Notes under the pieces: model-generated
Database searches by the model: none
What the model was told of the DNA's origin: nothing
Seen by the model: the letters and a program-made list of their open reading frames with translations, nothing else
Position numbers and translations under genes: made by a program
In this document: positions 33,301 to 45,127 of the stretch, in pieces
How the letters are laid out: every line of letters begins with the position of its first letter
How positions within the stretch are numbered: the first letter of the stretch is position 1
Assembly: GCF_000247815.1 (NCBI RefSeq)
Contig: NC_021700.1
Span: 25,150,997-25,214,996 of the forward strand
Reading direction: 5' to 3'
DNA: 64,000 nucleotides
From: Ficedula albicollis
Taxonomy: Eukaryota > Chordata > Aves > Passeriformes > Muscicapidae

Positions 33301-36300
33301 CATTTAGGTGCCATTAAATATGAACCTGAACTGAGTAATAGCCTCTACCCTCAACAACAAAACGATTAAATCTGCTTGTTTTTTTCTAAAACTCTGTAGC
33401 AAATTCTTGTATTATTCCGTGTAGTGGTAGGAGGCTATTACTGGATCTGAACTGGTTTTTCTATATATCTGATTTAATTTTCAAATAAAAATATATATGA
33501 TAAATGGCTCAGCAGAACACAAATTACTATGAGAACTACAGTAGTTTTTAGTGTTGTATGTGTAGTCACAGAAATGTTTGCCTGTGTGTGCCTAAATAAT
33601 TTGGCAATAAATCATAAAGTCACTACATTACAGAATTTCCCCTAGATATGCCCCCTGTAATGCTTAGTTTCTCTTCACATTCCCTTGCCACAATGCTTGC
33701 ATGCCCTTAATGGAGGAAAGGGAATAATGACAACAGTTGAGAGACAAGGTAAGATAAAGCTGCTTGCGGAGTTCATCTGTGATGCTGCATACAGAATTGT
33801 CACAATAAACAACACAGTTCCCTTCTCTACTCAGAGCTCAGACCTTCAGTGACCTTCAGCTGGGGAGCACATAGTTCAGCTGTTGACACTAATATTTCTA
33901 TTTTGTCTTTTGCTTTAGGCACAGACTCTGACAGTCTGGAGACAAGCAGACAAGCACCAGATACCACGAATTTGCTTTTTAAACAAGATGGACAAAAACA
34001 GGGCAAGGTATTTAGGCGGTTATTTTAATCATTGCTGAAAAGCTTGTAAAAGAATGTCTAGCGTTTTCCTGTTAAGCATAGAACAACCCAGTTATGTTAA
34101 TCCTATATACTTTTTTGGTTATGCAAATGCATTTTTTTTTTGTAATTCTAGGAGTAATTTTTGCAGTAAATAGCGAATAGTGAGTCTGTGTTACTAATAT
34201 ACATAATATTAAGTTTATTTAAGTTAGTATATGTTCTTTTTCTGTAGTTTTACATATGCTGTTGAAAGCATCAAACAAAAGTTGAAGACAAAACCTTTAC
34301 TATTACAGGTAAGCTTAGAAATTAAATGCTTGCTTCCTTTCTTTTGAATGGAACTCCTTTCTTAATTTTTTTGCAGCTGTCTGAAGTCTCTGTTCTATTT
34401 GCAGTTGCCTATTGGGGAAGCCAAGACCTTCAGAGGACTGGTTGATGTTGTGACTAAGGAGCAAATAATTTGGAAACCTACTTCTGATTTGGATGATGGC
34501 AAAAATTTTGAGCGAAAGCTGCTGCTGGAGACCGATGATCCAAACCTATTCCAAGAAGTCCAGGATGCAAGAAATACCTTAATAGAACAAGTAAAGTTCT
34601 AAAGTAAAGGCATAATATATTTAAAACCATTACCTGGAGCAGTAGATAAAATAGGCTGAAGGGGAATTCTGGAGGTGTCTGGTTAAGTGACCTGCTTAAA
34701 GCAGGGCTGACTTGAGCATTAGGTCTATTTGTTCAGGCTTGTTGAGTTTTCAAGTCAAAGGACACTGATTCTCTGTAGGCAGCTGTCCCAGTGCTTCATC
34801 ATAATTTCTTTATGTCCAGTGGGAATTTACTGTGTTGCAAGCTGAAACAACCATGCTGGTGCTTTCCTTGTGTATCTCTGAGGAGAATCTAGTTCTGTGT
34901 TTCCCAAAGCAGGCCCACTACCACTATTTCAAATAGTAAGAGACAGTATTTGTATCCTGCTTTAGCCTCTCCAAGCCAGAAAAAATTATCTCTCTGGGCC
35001 TCCAGCTGCTCTCCAGCCCCATTGGTGGTTTTCCAATGGAGTTCCCACAATTTTTCAGTGTCTTTTGTGCTGGGGAAGCTAAAAGCAGGCAGTGTCTACT
35101 GTCTTAGATGCCAAAATATATTTGGTACATTCGCATGAAACCTGACAGATGTAACTTGAAACCTGCAGGATATCCATGCTCTTCTGAAGTGACAGCTAGA
35201 AGGTGAATGGGATGTTGCAGCCTGGTTGAAATGGCACTAAATGATGTGTTAGAAACAGCTTAATCCAATCATAAATCGATCCTTTTTGTTGGAAGAGCTG
35301 CCTTCCACACAAGTTTGAATAACCTGCAAGGTCATAAACAGATGATGCTAGCTTTCCGTTTCCTTTGAAATTTGAGAGATCTGTTTTATATTGCTCTGAG
35401 TTCAGTAGAACACATTCACAATCTGGTTTTCAAACATAGTAGGTTTTAAATGGCAGTGTTAATACGCAGCCTTTTATCTTCAGAAATATATTGTCAGATA
35501 GAAAGATTTGTAAGAACAGTGTTGGTTTTTTCCCCCTTTGTTTTCTGGTCCCTTCCTGAAAGAGGAAAGGGTGGACCAGTAGTGTGATAATTGAGATAAC
35601 CTTGTTTTTGTAAAATATTTTTTTAAATGCTTCCTATGCAGTTAATATTGCTTATCAGAAACCCTGTAAAATGTAGCATTTTGAATACTGGCCCTTTTTA
35701 CTTTCACTTAATTAAATGAACTATTTCCTTCATCTCTCACGTTTTAACTATTAACTTGATAAGATTTCTAATTGCTTATCAAGCGTTTATTTCAGAATTT
35801 GGCCAATTGGTATTGTAGCCAGTAGGAGAGGGCAAAGTGCTTTCCTGTGCTTGGATGTCCTGAGTCTGTGGCAGTGCAGGGAGGTAGGTGAGATGTTTCA
35901 GGAGTTAAGTTACATGTTAAGCAACTGGTATGATTTGAAAACAGAGACATGCTCTGGGACCTACAAACCCTAGACAGGAAGGCCAAAATGCCCTGATGCT
36001 TATCTGTTTTTTCCAGCTCAGTTTCTGTTAGCTTGCAAAGGCTGCATGCTGCTTACTTCAGACTTCACTGTGTTTGCAGGACAAATTGAGTTTAACCGTT
36101 CATGGCTGTCACTGTATGGCTGGAGGTTTTTTTCCATTTCAGGGAGAATTAGAAGCATTCTTTCACTCTCTCCCACTGATGTTTTGCTTTGACAGCAGCC
36201 TTTTAAGTGTTTATATTTTCCCCTATCCTTTCTTGAAGCCTTCATTTCCATAATTTTATATTATTTTATAACTGCTGATGTCTTTAAAAGCTTTGTTCCT

Positions 36301-39300
36301 GCTCTGTGAAGTTTTATATCGTAAGTAAGTAAGATATGTAACTTTTTTTGTGAAACTGCTGTATGCCAAATAATAAAGAACTGTTCTGTTGAAGGTTGCA
36401 GATCTGGATGATGAATTTGCTGAACTGGTTCTAGGAGAAAATAGTGAAAATTTTGACTTAATACCAGCTGACAAGGTATTTTTTACATTTACAAGTGTTT
36501 ACTAGCTCTTATTGCAAGGGTTTGGGTTACTCTGACACATACCAATTATGATTTTGCAGATTTTTAAATTTTCATTCTTGGGTAATAGTGTGAATTTAGA
36601 ACAGAATGTATTCAGACTTAGTAGGAATTTTATAAAGACACACTATGATTCTTAGGCATGCCAGGCAAAATTTTAAAAGTTGGGTACATTTATTCAGAAA
36701 TATGGGGTTTTCTTGGTTTTTCGAAAGTTAGACTGCTGCAAAAGAGTTTAGGGAAAGGTGAATGGAGCTTTCAGATAGACCAAGTACAGTTTGTGACAGA
36801 AATAGCATCTCAGCTACTTTTAAATGCTTGGATCTTTAGACACTGCATGTTGAAAGCAGTGAGTTACAACATACTGAATTAAAAGGACTGTTATAACAAG
36901 AACGGCAGCAGATCTCTGTCTTTCTGTTTTAGCATCTAAATGTTTCAGTTTATGTTTTGGAGCTTGTTAAAAGCAGTGAAAGGAGTTTGGATGAGTGATG
37001 TTGTATTTACAGACATACTTTTTAGCTTTTTGGGGATTGATTAGCAGTATCTGATAGCCAGAGTGCAACTTAAGGCTAAATTGTAGATCATGCATTAACA
37101 GAAAATAATTACTTTTTTGCAGTTGCAGTCTGCTATCCGCAGAATCACGCTAGCTCAGAAGGCTGTCCCTGTCCTCTGTGGCAGTGCACTGAAGAACAAA
37201 GGGGTGCAGCCATTACTGGATGCCATTACTCTGTACTTGCCTGCACCTAATGAGCGTTCATACGAGTTTCTGTAAGTACAGGTAAAAGAGGAGATGCAGG
37301 AAAAATCAGTAGGAAAACACAAAAGGATAAGATGAAATATATTAACACACCATTCATATGCCTTAAAAATAATTACCCTCTTTACATATTAAATAATAGT
37401 AGATGTGTTGACAGAAAAATATTTTTGAGTACTGAACCTGCTTTGGTCAGTTCTACTGGAATTGAATGCATTTATCTCCAATTGTCAAATTTGCACTTTG
37501 ACTCTTAAGTCTTTCTTTTAATCTGAGGACATTCTCATTGTACAAAAATGTGATCTCAGGATCCTGTTTAGTATTGTCTGAATCACATCTTACATGTTCT
37601 ATTGGAGCTGGAACTGTTTAGGTTATTATTTTTTGGCACAAACTATGGTTCTTGAAAATCTGCCTCCATTATCATTGCAGTAAGAAATGTATCACCTCTT
37701 AAATGAACAAAAATTTAAATAAATGTGAGCATGAGTGGATTAATCCTAGAAGTATGCTTTTTGTTGCGCTTTTTATTTTGCAGACAGTGGTACAAGGATG
37801 ACCTGTGTGCCCTGGCATTCAAAGTTCTTCATGATAAATGTCGTGGACCACTAGTTTTTGTTCGTGTTTACTCGGGTTCATTGAAACCTCAGTCAGCTGT
37901 ATATAATATTAACAAAAGTTGCACGTGAGTAAGATAGAGCTGTGGTTCAATGTAGTATTGGAATGCCTGTTAAAGTCCTGAGTAACAGAGAATTTAATTT
38001 TCAGAGAGAGAATGAGCCGGCTGCTCCTGCCTTTTGCAGATCAGCAAATTGAAATACCATCACTGATGCCTGGCAACATTGCCCTGACTGTTGGGTTAAA
38101 ACAGGTAATGAAAAATACTGATACTGTGAAATAGCTTGTTGCACTAGTGTTCTTTCTGCTTCTGTGATACTCTTATCTCAGATGTGTTCTTGATTATGCT
38201 GACATATGTAAACTCGCTTTATTTGAAATACGTTTAGATGTACTTCCTCCTAAAATTAAATACTACAGTGTACAAATATCAGTAATTGACCTGGAAACTG
38301 CAGCACTGATTGGAAAGGACTGAAAGCTGAAGGTTTATTTTGTTAGGGTTTGAGCTTGTATTAGTACTGTAGCTCTTAAAATACAGTGTAATGTCACAGA
38401 GACCTCCTTGGGGAAGGGGAATGATGGTCCAAATCAGTTACCCAAAAGCAAGTTTCAAGTTCAAATAAATGTGTTTAATGCTTGCTTCTATTAGTTTAAT
38501 AATTTCTTACTGTCTGAATAGGCTGCATGAATCTCATTTGCACAGAGTTTCTAAAATGCAACCAGCTTTGGCATACATTTTGAGTTTGGGGTTTTGGTTT
38601 TTTTTTCATAACTTCTGTGTTGATCTGTAGAGTGCCACTGGAGATACCATAGTGTCATCCAAGGCTTCAGCCATTGCTGCAGCACGCCGAGCTGGAAGGG
38701 AGGCTGGGGAAAAGAAGAGGTCTGTGAGTGGCGTAGACAGTCTTCTGCTGGCTGGTGTTGAGATCCCTGAGCCTGTCTTCTTCTGTACCATTGAACCACC
38801 TTCAATGGCCAGACAGCAAGGTACAATGCAGCCACAAACTGGTTGGACTGGTTGGATGAGTGACTTGCACAAACTTAATGGCCAGTGATCTACTGTGGTT
38901 CTTTCTGGTATTTTTTATAGTGGTGGTCAGATCATGATTGCCTATATCCTTTGCTATTACTAGGTCAAGCAGTAGTTTTTGTGTCTAGAAAAGTAGTAAT
39001 TCTTCATATAGAAATAGAGGGATGGAGGTACTCATTCTGAGTTTTGCTGCTGTTACAGTAGTGGGCTGTACATAGTGTACCGAGTACAAATAACCTTGAA
39101 ATAGTTGGTTTGTTTTCAGCTGGCATTCAGTTTTACTCAATAATATGCCAAGACTTCTTCATGTCTAGTTGGGGATTCATCCTTGCATCCTTACAGTCTT
39201 CTAATCTTACTCTTTCCCAACAGTACCTGTATCAGATGGCTTGGTAATTTTGGAAATTAAATTTGCAAATCTTTTTGGAAAAATTCTTTAAATTCAGTGT

Positions 39301-42300
39301 CTTTGTTCCAACAAAGCTGAGCTTGTTTGGGGATGAAGAGGAGGAGGGATAAGCACCAGTTTACTGTGACAGAATGGAATAAGGTAGAAAACAGATTGGG
39401 AGCAACATGTCTGCAGGCTGAGCCACTGGGTTATAAGGTGTTACTGATTTTGTGGTGTTTGGATGTTTTAGTTTGCTTTTGTTGCTTTTTTCCCCCAAAG
39501 ACTGTAAGGTATGATGAATGCAGTCTCGACTCTTCATTCATCATTCTGCTACTTTCCTCAGCAGTTAAGATAATGGAGAAATAAGAAAAAAAACCCAAAA
39601 CCCTGTATGAAAAACTAAGTACATTTTCATTTGTACCATTTCATGTCAAACTCATCTTGAAATACTTAAGTAAATCATGTAACAGTTGGTATTTTTTTTA
39701 TCAGTTATTTACTGACTTAATGAATAATTTGTAGGTTGCAGTCTGTCTTCAGAGAAGCACAAAATATCACTGTGAGAATAGTACGTATAATAACTAAATT
39801 CAAGCACTTTGTAGCACAGTTAATTTGTGGGATAAAATCTGAAGTTGCTGGTTACTTGTAGTTTGACATGGCTTTGCCAAAGTTTATGCTCCTCTAGGAT
39901 CCTTTTGATTATTTTGAGGAAAATGATATTTAGGCACTTACTCTGTTCTTCAAATTATCGTATTCACTTCAGATATAATGTTTGATATTTCTATACAGAC
40001 TTGGATAATGCATTGAGCTGCCTTCAGCGTGAAGATCCAAGTTTAAAAGTGAAGCCAGATCCTGACTCAGGGCAAGTAAGATGAATCTTCTATTGCTCAT
40101 CTTATAACATTACTTTAGAACATCAAGACCACACTTTAGTTAGTTCATTTGCATATTGAGATTTTCTGTCATAAAAAGGACTCTCTGAATGTTCCTATAA
40201 TACAAGGTTCTGTGTCTTGGGCACTTGTGCTTTACAGAGCAGAGAAAGTCAACCCATGCTCTGTATGTTTTTGACAATTCTGTATTTAAAAAGATTTGAA
40301 TTACATAGTCTTTAAGTAGGTAAGATTATCTTTTTTATGGTGAGCATAGTACTGGTAACTACTCTCTCACTTTAATGATGTTTATGTCAGATGACTTAAA
40401 GCCATATGTTTCTCTAGGGTCCTTAGAATTTGAAGTATTGTAGCTGTTAGAATTAGAAGCATTTGTAAGAGACAATTTGAAGCATGCAAGTCTTTACTTG
40501 AAGAATTTGTATTAAAACATGAGTTTTGTATGTTTTTCCACTTCTCTCTTAATTATCTTCTCACCAGACTATCCTCTGTGGCATGGGAGAACTACACATA
40601 GAAATCATTCATGACCGAATCAAACGTGAATATGGAATTGAGACTTATTTGGGACCTCTTCAAATAGCATACCGAGAAACCATCCTAAATGCTGCCCAAG
40701 CCAAAGGTAAAATGAGTGAATGGAAGGGACATCTTATTTCTGGTTTTGTACCTTGATTTACTTTAAACAATATATGAGTAACTTTCAGATGAATTTTATG
40801 TATTATTTTCTTCCTCCCCCTGCAGATATGTTGGACAAAACAGTAGGTGATAAGCGACACTGTGTAACTGCAGAGGTAGAGGTGAGGCCCAGGTCAGGAG
40901 AAGGAGCAACAACAAAACCCATCATCAGCTATGCTGAGAATGTCAGTGAAGTACTTCCCCAAGAGCTCCAAGGAGCCATAGAAAACGGAATCACAAATTC
41001 ATGCATTCAAGGTAAAGGAAATGCTATGTTACCTATACTGGTCTGATATTTTTGTAAGAAGCAATTTTCTAGAAGCAAAAACTGCTTGGTAGCTTGAAAA
41101 CTAAAAGATAGAACATATACATATGACTAACATATATGTAAGGTACAACGGAAGATTACAAAATGTCTTCAACTCTACGATTCTGTATGCCAGGAATGGA
41201 AGTCAGCATCCCTTTGGTTTGCTTTTAAGGTTGATGTCTTCTCAGTCCCTCAACAGTGAGCTTGGAATTCTTTTGGTCTGTTTTTTGTATATATATTTAC
41301 ATATATATATATTTTTTTTTATATCTCTGGTATAGGAGATAAGGCATTTACTTGATGACATCATGTAAAGCATAGTGATATAACAGAAATGGTTTCATAG
41401 GCCAGCATGTATTACACTCTATTACTGTTACTAATGCATTTTTTTAAATTTCAAATATGCATGAGTCTTCAGTAAAAAGCTTTACCTAATTGCAAAGTCT
41501 GTGTTTTCTAAAGGACTAAAAGTGTCCTTGACTTCTGATGAAAAATAGGAGGTCTTAAGTAACTTGTGGGCAAAAAACTGCCTTACTGTAAAATCAATTG
41601 GTAGTGGATTAACAAAGGAGAATTGCTCTTTAAGAACCAGCATGAAGTGATTTTCAAGTGATTTTTTTGTTTCGTGGAATTCAGTTGCTTTTAGATGTTG
41701 CTTGGGGTATTGCTCTTTAAGAACCAGCATGAAGTGATTTTTCAAAGTTGTTTCGTGGAATTCAGTTGCATTTAGATGTTGCTTGGGGTGGAACAGCAGG
41801 AAAGGCCTTTGCAGGGTTTTACAAAGATGTTTATTTCAGCCATGCACGGATCCAGGGTTCTGGAAACAAAGGCAAAGGCTCTTGTGAGGGTCCAGGTTTA
41901 GCACATGGCATCAGCAGGGTGGGGAGGGCATCAGGGACCAGGGGTCCAGGTTTAGCACATGGCATCAGCAGGGCGGGGAGGACGGAAAAGTCACCTTTTT
42001 TTGCATTTAGATGTTGCTTGGGGTGGAACAGCAGGAAAGGCCTTTGCAGGGTTTTACAAAGATGTTTATTTCAGCCATGCACGGATCCAGGGTTCTGGAA
42101 ACAAAGGCAAAGGCTCTTGTGAGGGTCCAGGTTTAGCACATGGCATCAGCAGGGTGGGGAGGGCATCAGGGACCAACCAATTACCAGGGGACATGGGGGT
42201 GAGGTTAGGGTAAAGGGCTAACAGGGAATTAGGGTGGGAGTGACCGAAAGGCTGATGGACAGGGAAAGGGCACGGGGTTGACTCAGGGAACAGAACAGGG

Positions 42301-44260
42301 GTTGCATTCCCTAGTTGGGAATTCCTTTGGTCTCCACAGAATTCAAAAACACCTCCCATCTTTGGCTGTGGAATCTCTTAACCATGTGCTTTCTTTATGC
42401 TTCTTGAAGAAACTTCAGAACTGTGCTGTCTCCAGCCTAAAATTGATGCCATTAAGTAATTTAAAAAAATAAAAGCATCTGACCATGTTCTCTGTTAAAA
42501 AAAAAAGTTTTTTTTTCTCAGATGGTTGAGGCCTCACATCTAGTCTAGTAGAGTTTGGTCTGGTTGAGAGTCCTGGGTTGGAGGGAGGTAATCTGCCCAG
42601 GACGCTAGTTTATCCTTTATGGAATTGAGTTACCCCTAGAGCTTTGGTTATGTATTAGTTATTTATGATTGTATTGTGTTCAAAAGGAAAATACAGAGAA
42701 TATTCTGGCTTCTGGTTAAAAACAAAAGTTTTCCTTACTTTTTCCATGGTGTCTTGTTCAAGAGACTAGTTTTAGATAATATAATACTTTTAAAAATAAC
42801 TTTTTGGTACTGGTTGTATGAGTATATTCCAGAGCTTCCGGTTCTGAAAATTACCTGTGCTTTTGAGAAATAGGTAAGAAAGTATGAGTCTTCCTTTTGT
42901 CCTTCCTCTGTCTCTTTTGGCAAAGTAAGGCAGTGACAAAACCTCAAAATGAGGAACATGACCAGTAGCCACACCCCTGGGGGTGAAAGAGCAAAGAGGA
43001 AAGTGAGAAACTTCAAGTTAATTCTGAAAAAATTTTTTTCTGAAAAAATTCTGAAAAATTGCCTGTGTCTTAATAATTTTCTGATAAATAAATAAGTTGG
43101 TTTTTTTTTTTCCTTTTATCTCTTCATGGTCCTGCCCAGGACCTCTTCTTGGATTCCCAGTTCAAGATATAGATGTGACAGTGCAATCACTGACAGTGCA
43201 CCCAGACACCTCACACACAATGGTATCAGCCTGTGTCTCCCGTTGCATGCAAAAGGTACAGTGAAACTGTAAGCTGCTGTAAACACAGTAGCATGATCTC
43301 CTGCTGGGAAAGTAGATGTGTATCAATATCTGGTCCTTCTTCCTCTTTGCATACCCTTGTAATGCCCTTGCTGGGGAATGTATAGCTTTTGCACGTTCTG
43401 AGTTTGAGTCAGCTTCAGTGAGGTAAGTACTTACGTAAGTTTTATTTGAAAAAGCCCGCAAGAGTACATCAGTGTAACTTCCTTTCCACGTAGGCTTTGA
43501 AAAAAGCTGGTATACAAATACTGGAGCCCGTGATGAACCTAGAAATCACAGTAACTGAAGATCATCTCAGTGCAGCACTTGCTGATCTTGCACAGCGGAG
43601 AGGTAATATTCAAGAAATCCAGTCTCGTCAAGATAACAGAGTTGTGGTCGCTGCTGTTCCACTAGCAGAAATGATGGTATGTAATTACCTTAGCAATGGT
43701 AAAACTGATCTTTTTTATAAGCTTTAAAATATTTGGCTTCAGTTTACTTTTCCTTTGTTAGAAATAAGTAAATTTAGAATGGATTTTTAAAATTGTATTT
43801 TAATTATTGAAGGTCAGAAGGAAGTGCCCACAAATTGAGTCACTTTTTTATGCCCAATTCAGATTGCTAAACCAGCATGTATTCAGCTGAAAGTCAGAGA
43901 AGTAGTAAATACTAGTAAAATAGGTTTTATGGAGAGCAGCTTTTTTAAAAAGATTGACTCATGCATGTATTGCAGTTCCAATATAGTAATATTGGAAAGT
44001 TAACTTGCTAGTACACTGCAGTATACTTCTGACACTCTTTTTCTTTCTCTCTGTGGTCTAAGCAGCTTTCTGTGCTAACTTATCTTCCCCTTATCCTAAC
44101 CTGAGTGATGCGCGTTCTCCATTTTGTCCAGGGCTACTCAACAGTTTTACGTTCTCTAACATCGGGCTCAGCAACCTTCACCTTGGAGCTTGCCAGCTAT
44201 CAAGCCCTGAGCAGTCAAGAGCAAAGTGCACTTCTTCAGAGGAGGATGGGGTTGGTGTGA
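27293..44260 (+). CDS. GFM2: GFM2, mitochondrial ribosome-releasing factor 2 (EF-G2mt), complete
   Basis: GFM2 is the mitochondrial translational GTPase that works with MRRF to split 55S ribosomes after termination; unlike GFM1 it does not drive translocation. Twenty coding exons sum to 2,334 nt, or 777 residues, against 779 in human. All 19 junction phases close. G-domain motifs: G1 AHIDAGKT (73-80), switch I RGITI (115-119), G3 DTPGH (137-141), G4 NKMD (191-194), G5 SAL (329-331). Domains II to V follow, ending RRMGLV. The N-terminus [17 protein letters not shown] is basic, Ser-rich and free of acidic residues, as expected of a mitochondrial targeting peptide. It is divergent from NSA2 and convergent with HEXB. 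Confidence 0.98.
27893..27977 (+). CDS. GFM2: GFM2 coding exon 2 (residues 22-50)
   Basis: TTTCAAG acceptor and CCAG|GTATAA donor. [20 protein letters not shown] and a further basic stretch; part of the poorly conserved presequence. Confidence 0.85.
28974..29019 (+). CDS. GFM2: GFM2 coding exon 3 (residues 50-65)
   Basis: TTCCCAG acceptor; (G)[14 protein letters not shown] and a split Arg codon; CCAG|GTACGT donor. This leads into the G domain. Confidence 0.93.
29972..30069 (+). CDS. GFM2: GFM2 coding exon 4 (residues 65-98), P-loop
   Basis: [20 protein letters not shown]: the G1/P-loop of the GTPase. ATGCAG acceptor, GGAG|GTTAGA donor. Confidence 0.97.
31028..31153 (+). CDS. GFM2: GFM2 coding exon 5 (residues 98-140), switch I
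   Basis: [20 protein letters not shown] onward to NLIDTPG. Contains the G2 threonine (RGITI) and the first part of G3. Confidence 0.98.
31553..31641 (+). CDS. GFM2: GFM2 coding exon 6 (residues 140-169)
   Basis: [20 protein letters not shown] then VFDASAGVE. The His after DTPG is the catalytic His of translational GTPases. Confidence 0.97.
31642..33918 (+). other. GFM2: GFM2 intron
   Basis: Long intron. 31690-32700 has a less AT-rich, repeat-like character but I could not assign it to a family. No exon recognised. Confidence 0.5.
33919..34007 (+). CDS. GFM2: GFM2 coding exon 7 (residues 170-199), G4
   Basis: [20 protein letters not shown] then LNKMDKNRA. Contains the guanine-specificity motif NKMD. 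Confidence 0.97.
34248..34308 (+). CDS. GFM2: GFM2 coding exon 8 (residues 199-219)
   Basis: (S)[25 protein letters not shown] acceptor, CAG|GTAAGC donor. Confidence 0.96.
34405..34590 (+). CDS. GFM2: GFM2 coding exon 9 (residues 220-281)
   Basis: [20 protein letters not shown] onward to NTLIEQ. This is the G' subdomain insertion of EF-G-type proteins. Confidence 0.97.
34655..35110 (-). mobile_element. Old, diverged CR1 LINE fragment in a GFM2 intron
   Basis: The plus strand resembles the complement of the CR1 3' region (CTGCTTAAAGCAGGGCTGAC; AGCTGCTCTCCAGCCCCATT), with many substitutions and indels. It is much older than the copies at 21.2 and 60.8 kb. Confidence 0.55.
35111..36394 (+). 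other. GFM2: GFM2 intron remainder, nothing recognised
   Basis: AT-rich intronic sequence downstream of the CR1 fragment, with no exon or structured element that I can support. Confidence 0.5.
36395..36475 (+). CDS. GFM2: GFM2 coding exon 10 (residues 282-308)
   Basis: [20 protein letters not shown] then DLIPADK; TTGAAG acceptor and ACAAG|GTATTT donor. Confidence 0.95.
37123..37271 (+). CDS. GFM2: GFM2 coding exon 11 (residues 309-358), G5
   Basis: [20 protein letters not shown] then [15 protein letters not shown] and on to YEF plus two bases. Contains the G5 SAL motif. Confidence 0.97.
37784..37924 (+). CDS. GFM2: GFM2 coding exon 12 (residues 358-405), domain II
   Basis: [20 protein letters not shown] then [11 protein letters not shown]; start of the beta-barrel domain II. 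Confidence 0.97.
38005..38104 (+). CDS. GFM2: GFM2 coding exon 13 (residues 405-438), domain II
   Basis: (T)[20 protein letters not shown] then [13 protein letters not shown]. Confidence 0.97.
38631..38820 (+). CDS. GFM2: GFM2 coding exon 14 (residues 439-502)
   Basis: [20 protein letters not shown], an Arg/Lys-rich linker, then [20 protein letters not shown]. End of domain II and start of domain III; the linker is the fast-evolving part. Confidence 0.96.
39999..40075 (+). CDS. GFM2: GFM2 coding exon 15 (residues 502-527)
   Basis: (D)[20 protein letters not shown] then PDSGQ; domain III. Confidence 0.97.
40568..40706 (+). CDS. GFM2: GFM2 coding exon 16 (residues 528-574)
   Basis: [20 protein letters not shown] then [18 protein letters not shown]. 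The GMGELHIE element is the EF-G domain III signature. Confidence 0.98.
40826..41011 (+). CDS. GFM2: GFM2 coding exon 17 (residues 574-636), domain IV
   Basis: (D)[20 protein letters not shown] through [16 protein letters not shown] acceptor, TTCAAG|GTAAAG donor. Confidence 0.96.
41288..41325. repeat. AT-rich microsatellite
   Basis: Alternating TATATATA interrupted by TTTACA, followed by a T run. Confidence 0.8.
41622..41795. repeat. About 87-bp imperfect tandem duplication spanning the LTR edge
   Basis: TTGCTCTTTAAGAACCAGCA recurs about 87 bp apart (near 41623 and 41710). Each copy runs through TTTCGTGGAATTCAGTTGC into the first bases of the LTR, so it was formed after the LTR inserted. 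Confidence 0.9.
41758..42344 (-). mobile_element. Solo LTR, minus strand, with 6-bp target-site duplication and internal duplication
   Basis: On the minus strand the LTR starts TGTGGAGACC at 42338 and ends near 41764. It is flanked by GAATTC at 41758-41763 and 42339-42344. It is the same family as the FAM169A solo LTR (shared AATAAACATCTTTG, shared CCAAGCAACATCTAAA end). A direct duplication with a 235-bp period (41768 and 42003) makes it 575 bp instead of about 350. It is antisense to GFM2. Confidence 0.88.
41768..42175. repeat. 235-bp-period direct duplication inside the LTR
   Basis: GCATTTAGATGTTGCTTGGG occurs at 41768 and 42003, and each is followed by about 170 bp of nearly identical sequence. 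An additional partial copy of the CCAGGTTTAGCACATGGCAT segment sits between them near 41947. Confidence 0.93.
43140..43255 (+). CDS. GFM2: GFM2 coding exon 18 (residues 636-674), domain IV
   Basis: (G)[20 protein letters not shown] then [15 protein letters not shown]. Confidence 0.97.
43494..43676 (+). CDS. GFM2: GFM2 coding exon 19 (residues 675-735), domain V
   Basis: [20 protein letters not shown] then [18 protein letters not shown]. The LEPVMxxE and RRG elements are typical EF-G domain V signatures. Confidence 0.98.
44132..44260 (+). CDS. GFM2: GFM2 coding exon 20 (residues 736-777, stop)
   Basis: TGTCCAG acceptor; [20 protein letters not shown] through RRMGLV then TGA. Confidence 0.98.
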   Translation, partial: GYSTVLRSLTSGSATFTLELASYQALSSQEQSALLQRRMGLV

Positions 44261-44573
44261 TCTTTACTATCTAGGGACGGTATTTTCCTATCCTCCTGTT
44301 AAATATTTTCATATATACACCAGTGTGTTCATCTGGGACCAGCTGGTGATGGCAAATAATGAGTTAGCAGCTGTATGAGCAGACTGCTTGTAACTGTCCA
44401 CGGATGAAGCTTCATCTCTGCTGGCATAACCTGGTGATTGCAACCACAAGTTGTTGCTTTGCAGATTCTTATCCTGTGGCCATCTGTAACGAGAAGTGAT
44501 GCAAATCGTCTTCATAGAAATGAGCACTAAGTCCACCTTAATGTGCCACTGGGACTGTTTTTGTAATCTAGTA

Positions 44574-44579
44574 AATAAA
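44574..44579 (+). terminator. GFM2: GFM2 poly(A) signal
   Basis: AATAAA 314 bases after the stop, followed by TTTGTG-type downstream sequence. Gives a short 3' UTR of about 340 nt. Confidence 0.75.
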
Positions 44580-44604
44580 GTTTGTGAAATTTTTGTCTAT
44601 CACT

Positions 44605-45127
44605 GCAATAACTTTACAGTTTTGGCACTCTGTATCTTGTTTTCAGCTGTATGAAAGGACATGGTTAATAAGCACTTTACACAGTACAACTTGCAGGTAT
44701 TACTTTTCAGAGTTCAGGACTGGATGTAATTTCTATCTGAGTTTAGCAAGTAAGTGAAATGGATACTTCTGCAAATCAAGTAAGATCTGTACAAGAAAGG
44801 CAGTTTTCCCAGGACAGTAATTCCTACCTACCATCCTGCAGTATGTTGAGCAATGGTTTGTTTGTTTGTTTACCTTGAGGAACGAGTGAATTAAGCTGTA
44901 ATGGTTCTGATTTGCTATGGGTTGCACTTATCTGGTTACCTAGAAAAGTGGCAAGTGATACTCTGAAATAAAAGAGATAGTTTGCTCCTAATTTAAATAG
45001 CGTCTTAACTTTATTTTTTTTCAAACTTAAGAGTGTAAGGAAACTAGAATTAATAACTCTATGGTCTCAAGTTTTATGATTTCAGAGTGAAGAATCCCTA
45101 TTTTTGAAAGGTTAAAAACAATCACTT
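44605..45127. other. Convergent intergenic spacer GFM2-HEXB
   Basis: About 0.5 kb of AT-rich sequence between the two tail-to-tail poly(A) regions. Nothing recognised. Confidence 0.6.

Larger units (their letters stand above)
41012..43139 (+). other. GFM2: GFM2 intron with LTR and nested duplications
   Basis: Contains an AT microsatellite near 41288-41325, the 87-bp tandem duplication, and the minus-strand LTR at 41764-42338. 42345-43139 is AT-rich with short poly-A/poly-T runs and nothing else recognised. Confidence 0.7.

Noticed and set aside
41748..42213. Open frames with an internally repeated protein sequence
   Set aside because: The repetition is the 235-bp duplication inside a solo LTR. 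The frame is antisense to the LTR and not a gene.
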